DNA from: JANOYY01 sp031418035
Lineage (GTDB): Bacteria; Actinomycetota; Acidimicrobiia; Acidimicrobiales; JANYDT01
DNA: 8,906 nucleotides
Direction: 5' to 3'
NCBI GenBank assembly: GCA_031418035.1
Contig: JANOWU010000076.1
Location: 1 to 8,906 of the forward strand
The notes under the pieces are model-generated. The model did no database searches. It had not been told where the DNA came from and saw only the letters and a list, made by a program, of their open reading frames with translations. The position numbers and the translations under genes were made by a program. This document shows positions 1 to 5,228 of the stretch, piece after piece; position 1 is the first letter of the stretch, and each line of letters opens with the position of its first letter.

Positions 1-499
1 CCTTCGTCATCGAATAGGCCATGGACGACCCCACGGGCCGCACGCCCGCGACCGAGGTGATGGTGATGACCTGTCCGTCGTCGGAATCGCGAAGGAGCGG
101 AATTGCTGCCTTCGTGAGCCACCAGGTCCCGAAGACGTTGACTTCGAATGTCTTTCGGAAGATCTCGTCGGTCAGATCATCGAGTTTGTTGTGCGGCACG
201 AGCGTCGTCCAGCCTGCGTTGTTGATCAAGATGTCCAGTTGCCCGTACTCGGCGATGGTGGCGTCGAGGAGCGACTGACCGGCGGGCTGATCGGAGATAT
301 CGGCCTGCACGTATATCGAGGGACCGGGGAGGGAATCGGAGACCGCCTTCCCGGCGGCGACCGACGAAGCCGAGTTCACCACGACGCTCGCCCCGAGCGC
401 GCTGAGCCGGCGGGCGGTTTGCTCCCCGATGCCACTTGAGGAACCCGTGATGAGAGCAACTTTTCCGGCGAGTTCGGTACCACTGGTGTTTTCGGTCAT
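1..499 (-). CDS. Short-chain dehydrogenase/reductase (SDR), C-terminus cut off by the window edge
   Basis: Reading the minus strand from the ATG at 499-497 gives 166 uninterrupted residues that run off the left edge. It is a classical SDR, a Rossmann-fold NAD(P)H-dependent oxidoreductase usually about 250 residues long, so roughly the last third is missing. Visible motifs are the cofactor loop TGSSSGIG (residues 18-25), the adenine-contacting D67, NNAG (93-96), N121, catalytic S149 in ITSVAG, and Y162-S-M-T-K166, the YxxxK pair. K166 is the last complete codon in the window. The second beta strand ends VVVNSAS (39-45) without an Asp, which resembles NADP-preferring FabG-like members; that preference is inference. 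The substrate cannot be told. It is divergent from radA, with only 27-69 bases between the starts depending on which radA start is used, and I see no clear Shine-Dalgarno. The family call is secure; the specific function is unknown. Confidence 0.93.
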   Translation of the reverse strand, partial: MTENTSGTELAGKVALITGSSSGIGEQTARRLSALGASVVVNSASSVAAGKAVSDSLPGPSIYVQADISDQPAGQSLLDATIAEYGQLDILINNAGWTTLVPHNKLDDLTDEIFRKTFEVNVFGTWWLTKAAIPLLRDSDDGQVITITSVAGVRPVGSSMAYSMTK

Positions 500-513
500 G
501 TCACAGACTGGCC

Positions 514-529
514 GGGGAGCGCACCGATG
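514..529 (+). promoter_or_regulatory. Shine-Dalgarno GGGGAG pointing at the alternative radA start at 527
   Basis: GGGGAG at 514-519 lies seven bases before an ATG at 527 that is in frame with radA. No comparable sequence precedes the ATG at 569. The site therefore supports a 14-residue longer RadA, whereas family length and codon composition support 569. The start of the divergent SDR gene is only 15 bases to the left of this site. Confidence 0.4.
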
Positions 530-568
530 CAAAATCGTCTGTCACAGGCGTCTCGTATCGTGTCTGCC

Positions 569-2170
569 ATGGCCGCCAAATCCTCCTCGTCGAAAGCGCG
601 CACGGTGTTTCGCTGCGCCGAGTGTGGAGCCTCGGCACCGAAGTGGGCGGGCCGCTGTACGACCTGCGGCGCATGGAACACCATGGCCGAAGAGGTCGAG
701 TCCCGGTCCGCCGAGCGCACGGTTCTGGCGCCGACGTCGCCCGCCACCCCGATCGATCAGGTGAAGAACGAGGGGTTCTCCGCTGTGCCCACCGGGATCG
801 GTGAACTCGACCGGGTATTGGGTGGCGGCCTCGTTCCGGGTTCGGTCACGTTGCTCGGCGGGGAGCCCGGGATCGGGAAGTCGACGCTGCTGCTCCAGTT
901 CCTCGGGGCGGTCGCGAAAAGCGGCAGTCGTGCCCTCCTGGTCTCCGGTGAGGAGTCGCGATCGCAGGTGCACCTACGGGCCACCCGACTCGGCGCCGTG
1001 CATCCTGAGCTGTGGTTGGCGGCGGAAACATCGCTACCGGAGATCGTGAGCCAGATCGACGCCGTCGGGCCGATGGTGGTCGTTGTCGACTCGATTCAAA
1101 CCCTCCACGATCCGGAGTTGTCGTCGGCTCCCGGCAGCGTCGGACAGGTGCGCGAATGTTCCCACCAACTGGTTCGCATCGCGAAAGAGCAGGGGATATC
1201 GATCCTGCTCGTCGGACACGTCACAAAGGAAGGTTCACTCGCCGGGCCACGGGTGCTCGAACACATCGTCGACACCGTGTTGAGCTTCGAAGGTGATCGT
1301 CACCACGCGCTGCGTCTCCTGCGTGCGGTGAAGCACCGATTCGGCGCGACAGGGGAGCTCGGTCTTTTCGAAATGGTCGAAGACGGCCTCGTGGGCGTTG
1401 CCGACCCGAGCAGTCTGTTTCTGGGCGACCGACACCACGGAGCCTCCGGGTCGGTGGTCACCTGCGCGATGGAGGGTGCCCGGCCGCTTCTCGTGGAGAC
1501 GCAGGCCCTCGTGACCGAGTCCTCACTGGCGTTTCCCCGGCGGGCTGCAACCGGGCTCGATGCCAACCGGCTCGCCGTCCTCCTCGCGGTGTTGGAGCAA
1601 CGGGCGGGCATGAACAAGATGTCGTTCTGCGACGTCTACGCGGCCGCCGTGGGGGGCGTGCGGCTCGTGGAGCCGGCCGTCGATCTGGCGGTGTGTCTCG
1701 CGATGGCCTCGGCCTATGCCGAGGTTGCGTTCCCCGACGACGCCATCGCCATCGGTGAGGTCGGACTGGCCGGCGAGGTGCGCTCGGTCGGGCAAATCGG
1801 GCGTCGGTTGTCGGAAGCGGCGCGGCTTGGGTTCCACCGGGCGTACGTGCCGAAGTCTGCCCCCGACGTCGCCGGTATCGAATTGGTACGCATCGCCACG
1901 CTCTTCGACGCCGTCGATCAGCTTGGGTTTCGGGTTCCCAGCAAGAAGGGCAGCTTCAACACGAGAGCTCAGGGGGGCGGGTCGGGGGGCTCGGGTGGCG
2001 GAGCCAACGGTCGGGGCGGTCGGGGGCGCGGTGGCGGTGAGGACCGGTCCAACGATGGCGACGCCACACCCACGGGTCGCACGTTCGGATCGTCGGGCCG
2101 GTCGTGGTCGCCACCGGGGAGCTACGACCCAAGCCGCGACGCCCGCGAGCAACCCTCCGACGACTGGTAG
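569..2170 (+). CDS. radA: DNA repair protein RadA (Sms), branch-migration ATPase
   Basis: RadA is a RecA-like ATPase that processes recombination intermediates by branch migration. From the ATG at 569 the protein has 533 residues, against about 460 in E. coli. Domains in order: a four-Cys zinc finger (C16, C19, C30, C33); the ATPase core with Walker A GGEPGIGKST (97-106) and Walker B VVVVDSIQT (about 170-178); the RadA signature at 255-259, which reads KHRFG instead of the usual KNRFG; a Lon-protease-like domain (about 290-455) with IGEVGLAGEVR; then a roughly 65-residue Gly/Arg-rich disordered tail ending SDDW. The start at 569 gives MAAK before the zinc finger, as in other RadA proteins. 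An upstream in-frame ATG at 527 would add 14 residues and has the better Shine-Dalgarno (GGGGAG at 514-519), but third-position GC drops in that stretch. Identity is very secure; the start is open between the two. Confidence 0.96.
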   Translation: MAAKSSSSKARTVFRCAECGASAPKWAGRCTTCGAWNTMAEEVESRSAERTVLAPTSPATPIDQVKNEGFSAVPTGIGELDRVLGGGLVPGSVTLLGGEPGIGKSTLLLQFLGAVAKSGSRALLVSGEESRSQVHLRATRLGAVHPELWLAAETSLPEIVSQIDAVGPMVVVVDSIQTLHDPELSSAPGSVGQVRECSHQLVRIAKEQGISILLVGHVTKEGSLAGPRVLEHIVDTVLSFEGDRHHALRLLRAVKHRFGATGELGLFEMVEDGLVGVADPSSLFLGDRHHGASGSVVTCAMEGARPLLVETQALVTESSLAFPRRAATGLDANRLAVLLAVLEQRAGMNKMSFCDVYAAAVGGVRLVEPAVDLAVCLAMASAYAEVAFPDDAIAIGEVGLAGEVRSVGQIGRRLSEAARLGFHRAYVPKSAPDVAGIELVRIATLFDAVDQLGFRVPSKKGSFNTRAQGGGSGGSGGGANGRGGRGRGGGEDRSNDGDATPTGRTFGSSGRSWSPPGSYDPSRDAREQPSDDW

Positions 2171-2211
2171 TCCTCTCGCGACCTCCGGACGCTGTCGCGT
2201 CGGGCGACTGG

Positions 2212-2292
2212 CCGCTCCCTTGAGCCTGCCCTCCACCCGAGCGTGCTTACCACTCGAGCCCGCCCGCTCACTTGAGCCTGCCCTCCACTCGA
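2212..2292. repeat. Two direct copies of a 29-base repeat, 52 bases apart
   Basis: Copy 1 occupies 2212-2240 and copy 2 occupies 2264-2292. They share 27 of 29 positions, including the block CTTGAGCCTGCCCTCCAC, and differ only at the seventh base (C/A) and the 26th (C/T). Copy 2 leads directly into the left arm of the following hairpin. Two copies are too few and too close for a CRISPR array; a local duplication or part of a dispersed intergenic repeat fits better. Confidence 0.8.
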
Positions 2293-2360
2293 CGGCGAGT
2301 TGCAGGGTCGACGGCAAGTTAGCTCCACCAACAACTTGCCGTTCACTCTGCAACTCGCCG
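2293..2360. repeat. Large imperfect hairpin with 28-base arms and a 12-base loop
   Basis: The left arm 2293-2320 and the right arm 2333-2360 are reverse complements at 25 of 28 positions. The arms begin CGGCGAGTTGCAG and end ACGGCAAGTT on the left side; the loop is 2321-2332 (AGCTCCACCAAC). No T-tract follows on either strand, so it is not a textbook intrinsic terminator. Its place after radA and its stability suggest a transcription or 3'-end barrier, or a REP/MITE-like element. Confidence 0.8.
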
Positions 2361-2464
2361 ATGAGTGAGTGACGCACAGAGCCCGAGGCGCACGCCAGCG
2401 CCAACGCGCGCCAACCCGACGAGTCGGGAGTGGCCGTAACCACCGGTCGCAGTTTCGTCCAACC

Positions 2465-2548
2465 ACTCCAACTCGGGGTACGACGCGGGCCAACTCCTTC
2501 CTTTTTCGCCGATTTGGTCGCCAAATCGACCGAGTTGGAGTTGGAGTG
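2465..2548. repeat. Nested inverted repeats with a T-tract, downstream of crp
   Basis: ACTCCAACTCGG at 2465-2476 is the exact reverse complement of 2530-2541. Inside it, CGATTTGG-TCG-CCAAATCG at 2510-2528 forms a hairpin with 8-base arms and a 3-base loop, and a T-tract (CTTTTT) lies at 2501-2506. CCAACTCC (2490-2497) can pair with GGAGTTGG (2537-2544) as a competing stem. The right flank repeats GAGTTG twice (2532-2543). Read toward the left from crp, the T-tract appears as A residues after the hairpin, so a canonical terminator for crp is not formed; a weak structured 3' end remains possible. Confidence 0.6.
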
Positions 2549-2580
2549 AAACCAGTCGCACCGCCAACTGGGCGAAGCGC

Positions 2581-3240
2581 TCAGGTGGAGCGGTTGGCCA
2601 GACGCTTGCGGTCGACGATGCGGTAGGTGCGGTCTCGCTGCTCGAGCCAGCCGAGACGGATGAAGGCCGCAATCGCCTTGTTCACTCGTTCGCGTGACGC
2701 GCCGATCATCGACGCCAACTCTTCCTGGGTCACGGGCAGGGTGAACTCGTCCTTGTCGCCGGCGATCTCGAGGAGACGTTTCGCGGTGCGTCCGGTGACG
2801 TCGAGGAACACCGAGTCGGCGATCGCCTCGTTGGAGTTGCGAACTCGCTCGTTGAGGAGCGAAATCACCGCCCACAGGGCCTTGGCGTGGGTCTCGAAGT
2901 GGTCGCGAACGGGGGCGTACGGGATCTTTGCTACTTCGCTCTGCTCGAGCGCCCGAGCGCCCGCAGAGCGTCCCTTGCCGTCGAAGAGCGCCATCTCGCC
3001 GAACAGGTCGCCCGGATCCATGAGGTCGAGCACGGACTCGCGTCCATCGACGGAACGGTTGCCGATCGCGACCCGGCCGGAAAGGGTGATGTAGAGGGCT
3101 TCGGCTGGCTCTCCCTCGGAAAAGACCATGTCACCTCGGTGATACACCGATGAAACCACCGACCCCAGCACGGTTTCCAAACCCTCATCAGTGAATCCCG
3201 AGAAGAACGGGATCGAACGCAGGAAGTCGGCGGTGATCAC
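2581..3240 (-). CDS. crp: CRP/FNR-family transcriptional regulator
   Basis: This is a 219-residue one-component regulator that binds a small ligand (cAMP in the CRP branch) in its N-terminal half and DNA with its C-terminal half. The cyclic-nucleotide-binding domain covers about 5-115. Its phosphate-binding cassette runs from F80-G81-E82-M-A-L-F to R91-S92, with the Glu and Arg that contact cAMP present. A long dimer helix covers about 115-142. A winged helix-turn-helix covers about 170-200, with recognition helix ASRERVNKAIA (181-191), close to the mycobacterial Crp sequence as I recall it. The start is GTG at 3240-3238; TAG lies in frame a few codons upstream, and this start gives the same N-terminal length as mycobacterial Crp. 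It is convergent with radA and divergent from carD, so it may control itself and carD. FNR-type cysteines are absent, so oxygen sensing through an Fe-S cluster is unlikely. The cAMP ligand is inferred. Confidence 0.92.
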   Translation of the reverse strand: MITADFLRSIPFFSGFTDEGLETVLGSVVSSVYHRGDMVFSEGEPAEALYITLSGRVAIGNRSVDGRESVLDLMDPGDLFGEMALFDGKGRSAGARALEQSEVAKIPYAPVRDHFETHAKALWAVISLLNERVRNSNEAIADSVFLDVTGRTAKRLLEIAGDKDEFTLPVTQEELASMIGASRERVNKAIAAFIRLGWLEQRDRTYRIVDRKRLANRST

Positions 3241-3245
3241 CTCCT
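3235..3245 (-). promoter_or_regulatory. Full anti-Shine-Dalgarno complement running through the crp start codon
   Basis: On the minus strand AGGAGGTGATC covers the last five leader bases, the GTG start and the next three bases. It is the complement of the canonical 16S rRNA 3' tail (GATCACCTCCT, which can be read directly on the plus strand). The AGGAG core has no spacer before GTG, and no ATG, GTG or TTG lies at normal spacing downstream. Also, TAGTCT (minus strand, 3252-3247) sits six bases before GTG, so a leaderless transcript starting at the GTG is possible. Confidence 0.5.
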
Positions 3246-3270
3246 GAGACTATCGTTGATAAGACGCGAA

Positions 3271-3286
3271 TGTGACCGTTGTCGCT
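3271..3286. promoter_or_regulatory. Possible CRP-type operator between crp and carD
   Basis: TGTGA-N6-TCGCT matches the CRP consensus TGTGA-N6-TCACA perfectly in the left half and at three of five positions in the right half. A second perfect half-site, TCACA, lies at 3302-3306 in the carD -35 region. On the crp side the left half overlaps a weak -35 (GTCACA, 18 bases before TAGTCT). Autoregulation of crp and co-regulation of carD would follow, but only the half-sites are visible. Confidence 0.35.
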
Positions 3287-3320
3287 TCGAATGTCGTGGT
3301 ATCACAGAGGGCGTTCTGGT

Positions 3321-3329
3321 TGGTACAAT
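3321..3329 (+). promoter_or_regulatory. Extended -10 promoter of carD (TGG-TACAAT)
   Basis: TACAAT at 3324-3329 matches TATAAT at five of six positions and is preceded by TGG, an extended -10 element. No TTGACA-like -35 is found; the expected place holds a CRP-like TCACA half-site (3302-3306). Transcription would begin near 3336, leaving a leader of about 43 bases with the Shine-Dalgarno GAGGAG at 3369-3374, four bases before ATG at 3379. A promoter without a good -35 that drives the RNA polymerase regulator CarD is a natural candidate for activation. Confidence 0.6.
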
Positions 3330-3378
3330 CTTTGGTCGCTGTTTTCTGGCCGTTCGGCCGACCGCTTCGAGGAGCAAA

Positions 3379-3858
3379 ATGACGTTTGACGTCGGAGACA
3401 AAGTTGTCTACCCGCACCACGGTGCCGCCATCATCGAGAAGCGAGAGGTAAAGCAATTCAACGGTGAAGACAAGGAATACTTTGTCCTCCGCCTCGCTTT
3501 TGGTGACCTGAAACTGATGGTTCCGGTAGAGAACGCGGAAACCGTTGGCCTGCGTGAGGTCATCAACGATGAGGAAGTTGAGGAGGTGTTCGCGGTTCTT
3601 CGCAAGAAGGAAGCTCGTATGCCGACCAACTGGTCGCGTCGATTCAAGAACCACGTCGAGAAGCTCAAGTCCGGCGACATCTATCAGGTCGCCGAAGTGG
3701 TTCGGAACCTCTCGATTCGCGACAAAGACAAGGGTCTGTCTGCCGGCGAGAAGCGAATGCTTGTGAAGGCTCGTCAGATTCTGGTCAGCGAGTTGACCTT
3801 CGCGTTGAACGTCGACGAAGAAGCAGCGGAGAAGAAACTCTCCGAGGCTCTCGTCTGA
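3379..3858 (+). CDS. carD: CarD-family RNA polymerase-binding transcription factor
   Basis: CarD binds the RNA polymerase beta subunit and the upstream edge of the promoter bubble, stabilising the open complex at many promoters, including those for rRNA. The protein has 159 residues, close to the 162 of M. tuberculosis CarD. The N-terminal Tudor-like RNA polymerase-interaction domain (about 1-55) shows VGDKVVYPHHGAA. The helical DNA-binding domain (about 60-159) carries PTNWSRR with W85, the wedge tryptophan, and LSAGEKRMLVKARQILV. The ATG at 3379 has GAGGAG four bases upstream. Earlier in-frame codons from 3256 are rejected because they lack family similarity and lie in the promoter. By my recalled alignment the mycobacterial polymerase-contact residues R25 and R47 are K25 and M47 here. 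It probably heads the operon: ispD follows after 31 bases. Confidence 0.97.
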   Translation: MTFDVGDKVVYPHHGAAIIEKREVKQFNGEDKEYFVLRLAFGDLKLMVPVENAETVGLREVINDEEVEEVFAVLRKKEARMPTNWSRRFKNHVEKLKSGDIYQVAEVVRNLSIRDKDKGLSAGEKRMLVKARQILVSELTFALNVDEEAAEKKLSEALV

Positions 3859-3889
3859 GTTCGCCTCGTCCCGCTTCGAGCGTTCGGTT

Positions 3890-4639
3890 ATGACCGATCA
3901 CCGCTGGCGCACGCTGAGCGGGTTCGACGCGGGATCCGTTGGCGATGAAGCCGACGATAGCGCCCGTGTCGTCGACGTGGTGTGGTCCATCGTCGTCGCC
4001 GGTGGGTCCGGCTCGCGATACGGGGGACCGAAGACGCAGGAGATCTTGAACGGTCAACGCGTGCTCGACTGGAGTCTGCGGGCGGCGCGCAGCTACGCCA
4101 ACGGGGTTGTGCTCGTTGTATCGGCGGATCGTTTGCGGGCCGAACACGGGCGCGCCGAGTTCGTGGTCGAGGGAGGGCCAACGCGGGCCGAGTCGGTGCG
4201 GTGTGGGCTCGCCGTCGTGCCGAGTCATGCCGATATCGTCGTGATTCACGACGCTGCTCGCCCGTTGGCCACACCGATGCTCTTCGAGCGGGTGATCGAC
4301 GCGGTGCGCAATGGCGCCGACGCCGCCATTCCCGCCGTGGCGGTGGTCGACACGATCAAGCAGGTCGAGCGGGATCGAGTGGTGTCCACCCTCGACCGTT
4401 CGGTCTTGGTGGCGGTGCAGACCCCACAGGCGTTTCGTGCGTCGGTGCTGCGCGAGGCTCACGCCGGTGGTCTCGATGCCACCGACGACGCCGGGCTGGT
4501 GGAGGCTGCTGGCGGCACGGTTGTGGTCGTAACCGGTGAGGAACGAAATCGCAAGCTGACGACGGTCGATGACTTGGCGATACTCAGTGCACTTATCGCA
4601 CGGCCTGTCGACGTCGACCTCGACCGAACGGAACGTTGA
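3890..4639 (+). CDS. ispD: 2-C-methyl-D-erythritol 4-phosphate cytidylyltransferase
   Basis: IspD transfers CMP from CTP to methylerythritol phosphate, the third step of the non-mevalonate isoprenoid pathway, in the cytosol. The 249-residue protein is slightly longer than usual. It shows the nucleotide loop AGGSGSRYGGPK (37-48), the metal-binding VIHDAARP (D121), VVDT (T155), VQTPQAF (176-182) and NRKLTTVDDLAI, whose K221 corresponds to the conserved C-terminal lysine. About 30 residues precede the first core strand, more than in E. coli. The ATG at 3890 lacks a clear Shine-Dalgarno. The GTG codons at 3977 and 3980 would give a typical short N-terminus but also lack one, and the high third-position GC of the leader suggests it is translated. 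It sits 31 bases after carD and one base before ispF, so it is almost certainly co-transcribed. The function is secure; the start is moderately so. Confidence 0.95.
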   Translation: MTDHRWRTLSGFDAGSVGDEADDSARVVDVVWSIVVAGGSGSRYGGPKTQEILNGQRVLDWSLRAARSYANGVVLVVSADRLRAEHGRAEFVVEGGPTRAESVRCGLAVVPSHADIVVIHDAARPLATPMLFERVIDAVRNGADAAIPAVAVVDTIKQVERDRVVSTLDRSVLVAVQTPQAFRASVLREAHAGGLDATDDAGLVEAAGGTVVVVTGEERNRKLTTVDDLAILSALIARPVDVDLDRTER

Positions 4640-4640
4640 G

Positions 4641-5165
4641 GTGGTCGGCTCTGCAACGTCGACCGGATCTTCCGACGCCTTCCCCGATCTTCGCATCGGT
4701 GAAGGCTTCGACGTGCATCCGTTCTCACCCGATCCCCAACGTCCCCTCGTGCTCGGTGGCGTGCACATCCCCGATGCTCCCGGTCTGGTCGGACATTCCG
4801 ACGCGGATGCGGTTTCGCATGCGATAACCGATGCCTTGCTCGGTGCGTCGGGCCTGGGCGACATCGGTCAGCATTTTCCCGACACAGATCCACGGTGGAA
4901 GGGCGCCGACAGCATGCAACTGCTTGCGGCCACGGTTGCACTGGTCCGCGCCGAAGGCTGGCGAATTGCAAACGTCGATTCCACCGTTGTCTTGGAGACG
5001 CCGAAGCTCGCACCTTATCGAAGCGCCATGGTCGATCGACTGACCGAGGTCGTCGGAGCGCCGGTCAGCGTGAAGGCGAAACGAGCCGAGCAACTTGGTT
5101 CGCTCGGGCGCCGAGAGGGCATCGCCGTCTTCGCGGTTGCGCTCCTGCTTCGCCCGGCGAACTGA
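4641..5165 (+). CDS. ispF: 2-C-methyl-D-erythritol 2,4-cyclodiphosphate synthase
   Basis: IspF cyclises CDP-methylerythritol 2-phosphate with release of CMP, as a trimer with active sites at subunit interfaces and a divalent metal. From GTG 4641 it has 174 residues (usual about 157-160). Metal ligands are D24 and H26 in GEGFDVHPF and H52 in GHSDADA. Other family blocks are GDIGQHFPDTDP (73-84), GADS, and GRREGIAVFAVAL near the end. The usual KATTTEKLG block reads KAKRAEQLG (145-153), keeping the Glu but replacing the three Thr. I chose the GTG one base after the ispD stop because the only ATG (4569) would add residues lying entirely inside ispD in another frame. That leaves a 16-residue Ser/Thr-rich leader before RIG. 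No good Shine-Dalgarno is seen, so translational coupling to ispD is likely. IspE, the enzyme acting between them, is not in the window. Confidence 0.95.
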   Translation: MVGSATSTGSSDAFPDLRIGEGFDVHPFSPDPQRPLVLGGVHIPDAPGLVGHSDADAVSHAITDALLGASGLGDIGQHFPDTDPRWKGADSMQLLAATVALVRAEGWRIANVDSTVVLETPKLAPYRSAMVDRLTEVVGAPVSVKAKRAEQLGSLGRREGIAVFAVALLLRPAN

Positions 5166-5191
5166 CCAAACTCTGAATCGTGCCATAGTGG

Positions 5192-5203
5192 TACGTGCAC
5201 GTA
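5192..5203. promoter_or_regulatory. Perfect 12-base palindrome in the ispF-rlmB gap
   Basis: TACGTGCACGTA is a perfect dyad in the 63-base gap before rlmB, followed at once by the overlapping AGTACT palindrome (5203-5208). It could be an operator or simply chance; no good promoter pair can be assigned around it. Just after it, an ATG at 5215 opens a five-codon reading frame whose TGA (5230-5232) overlaps the rlmB ATG, with no Shine-Dalgarno of its own. Confidence 0.3.
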
Positions 5204-5228
5204 GTACTTACCTGATGGGAACGTCACG

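Larger units (their letters stand above)
2171..2580. other. Gene-free convergent spacer between radA and crp, rich in repeats
   Basis: These 410 bases separate the radA stop from the crp stop. Open frames exist on both strands, but they look Arg/Ser/Pro-rich and low-complexity, show no recognisable motif, and mostly continue as shadows of radA or crp. The stretch holds a direct repeat (2212-2240 and 2264-2292), a large hairpin (2293-2360) and a nested inverted-repeat cluster (2465-2548). It probably serves as a transcription barrier between two convergent genes, or is the remnant of a small mobile repeat; neither is proven. Confidence 0.6.

Noticed and set aside
2212..2292. CRISPR-like repeat pair
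   Set aside because: Only two copies, a 23-base spacer, no further repeats and no cas genes in the window.
1716..2372. 218-codon open frame on the plus strand over the radA end and the gap
   Set aside because: Overlaps radA in another frame. The part after radA encodes only repeat-derived, low-complexity sequence.
1523..2875. 450-codon open frame on the minus strand
   Set aside because: It lies antisense to radA and crosses the repeat gap into crp in a frame other than that of crp. Its product is Arg/Pro/Ser-rich without a motif, as expected from a shadow frame in high-GC DNA.
3256..3378. Longer carD reading from 3256
   Set aside because: The extension covers the promoter region with its TACAAT element, and ATG 3379 has a Shine-Dalgarno and matches the family N-terminus.
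4569..4640. Longer ispF starting at ATG 4569
   Set aside because: The extra residues are read from inside ispD in another frame and precede the family start without any similarity; GTG 4641 fits better.
3785..4864. 359-codon open frame on the minus strand
   Set aside because: Antisense to ispD and ispF, which are firmly identified by motifs; no family features.
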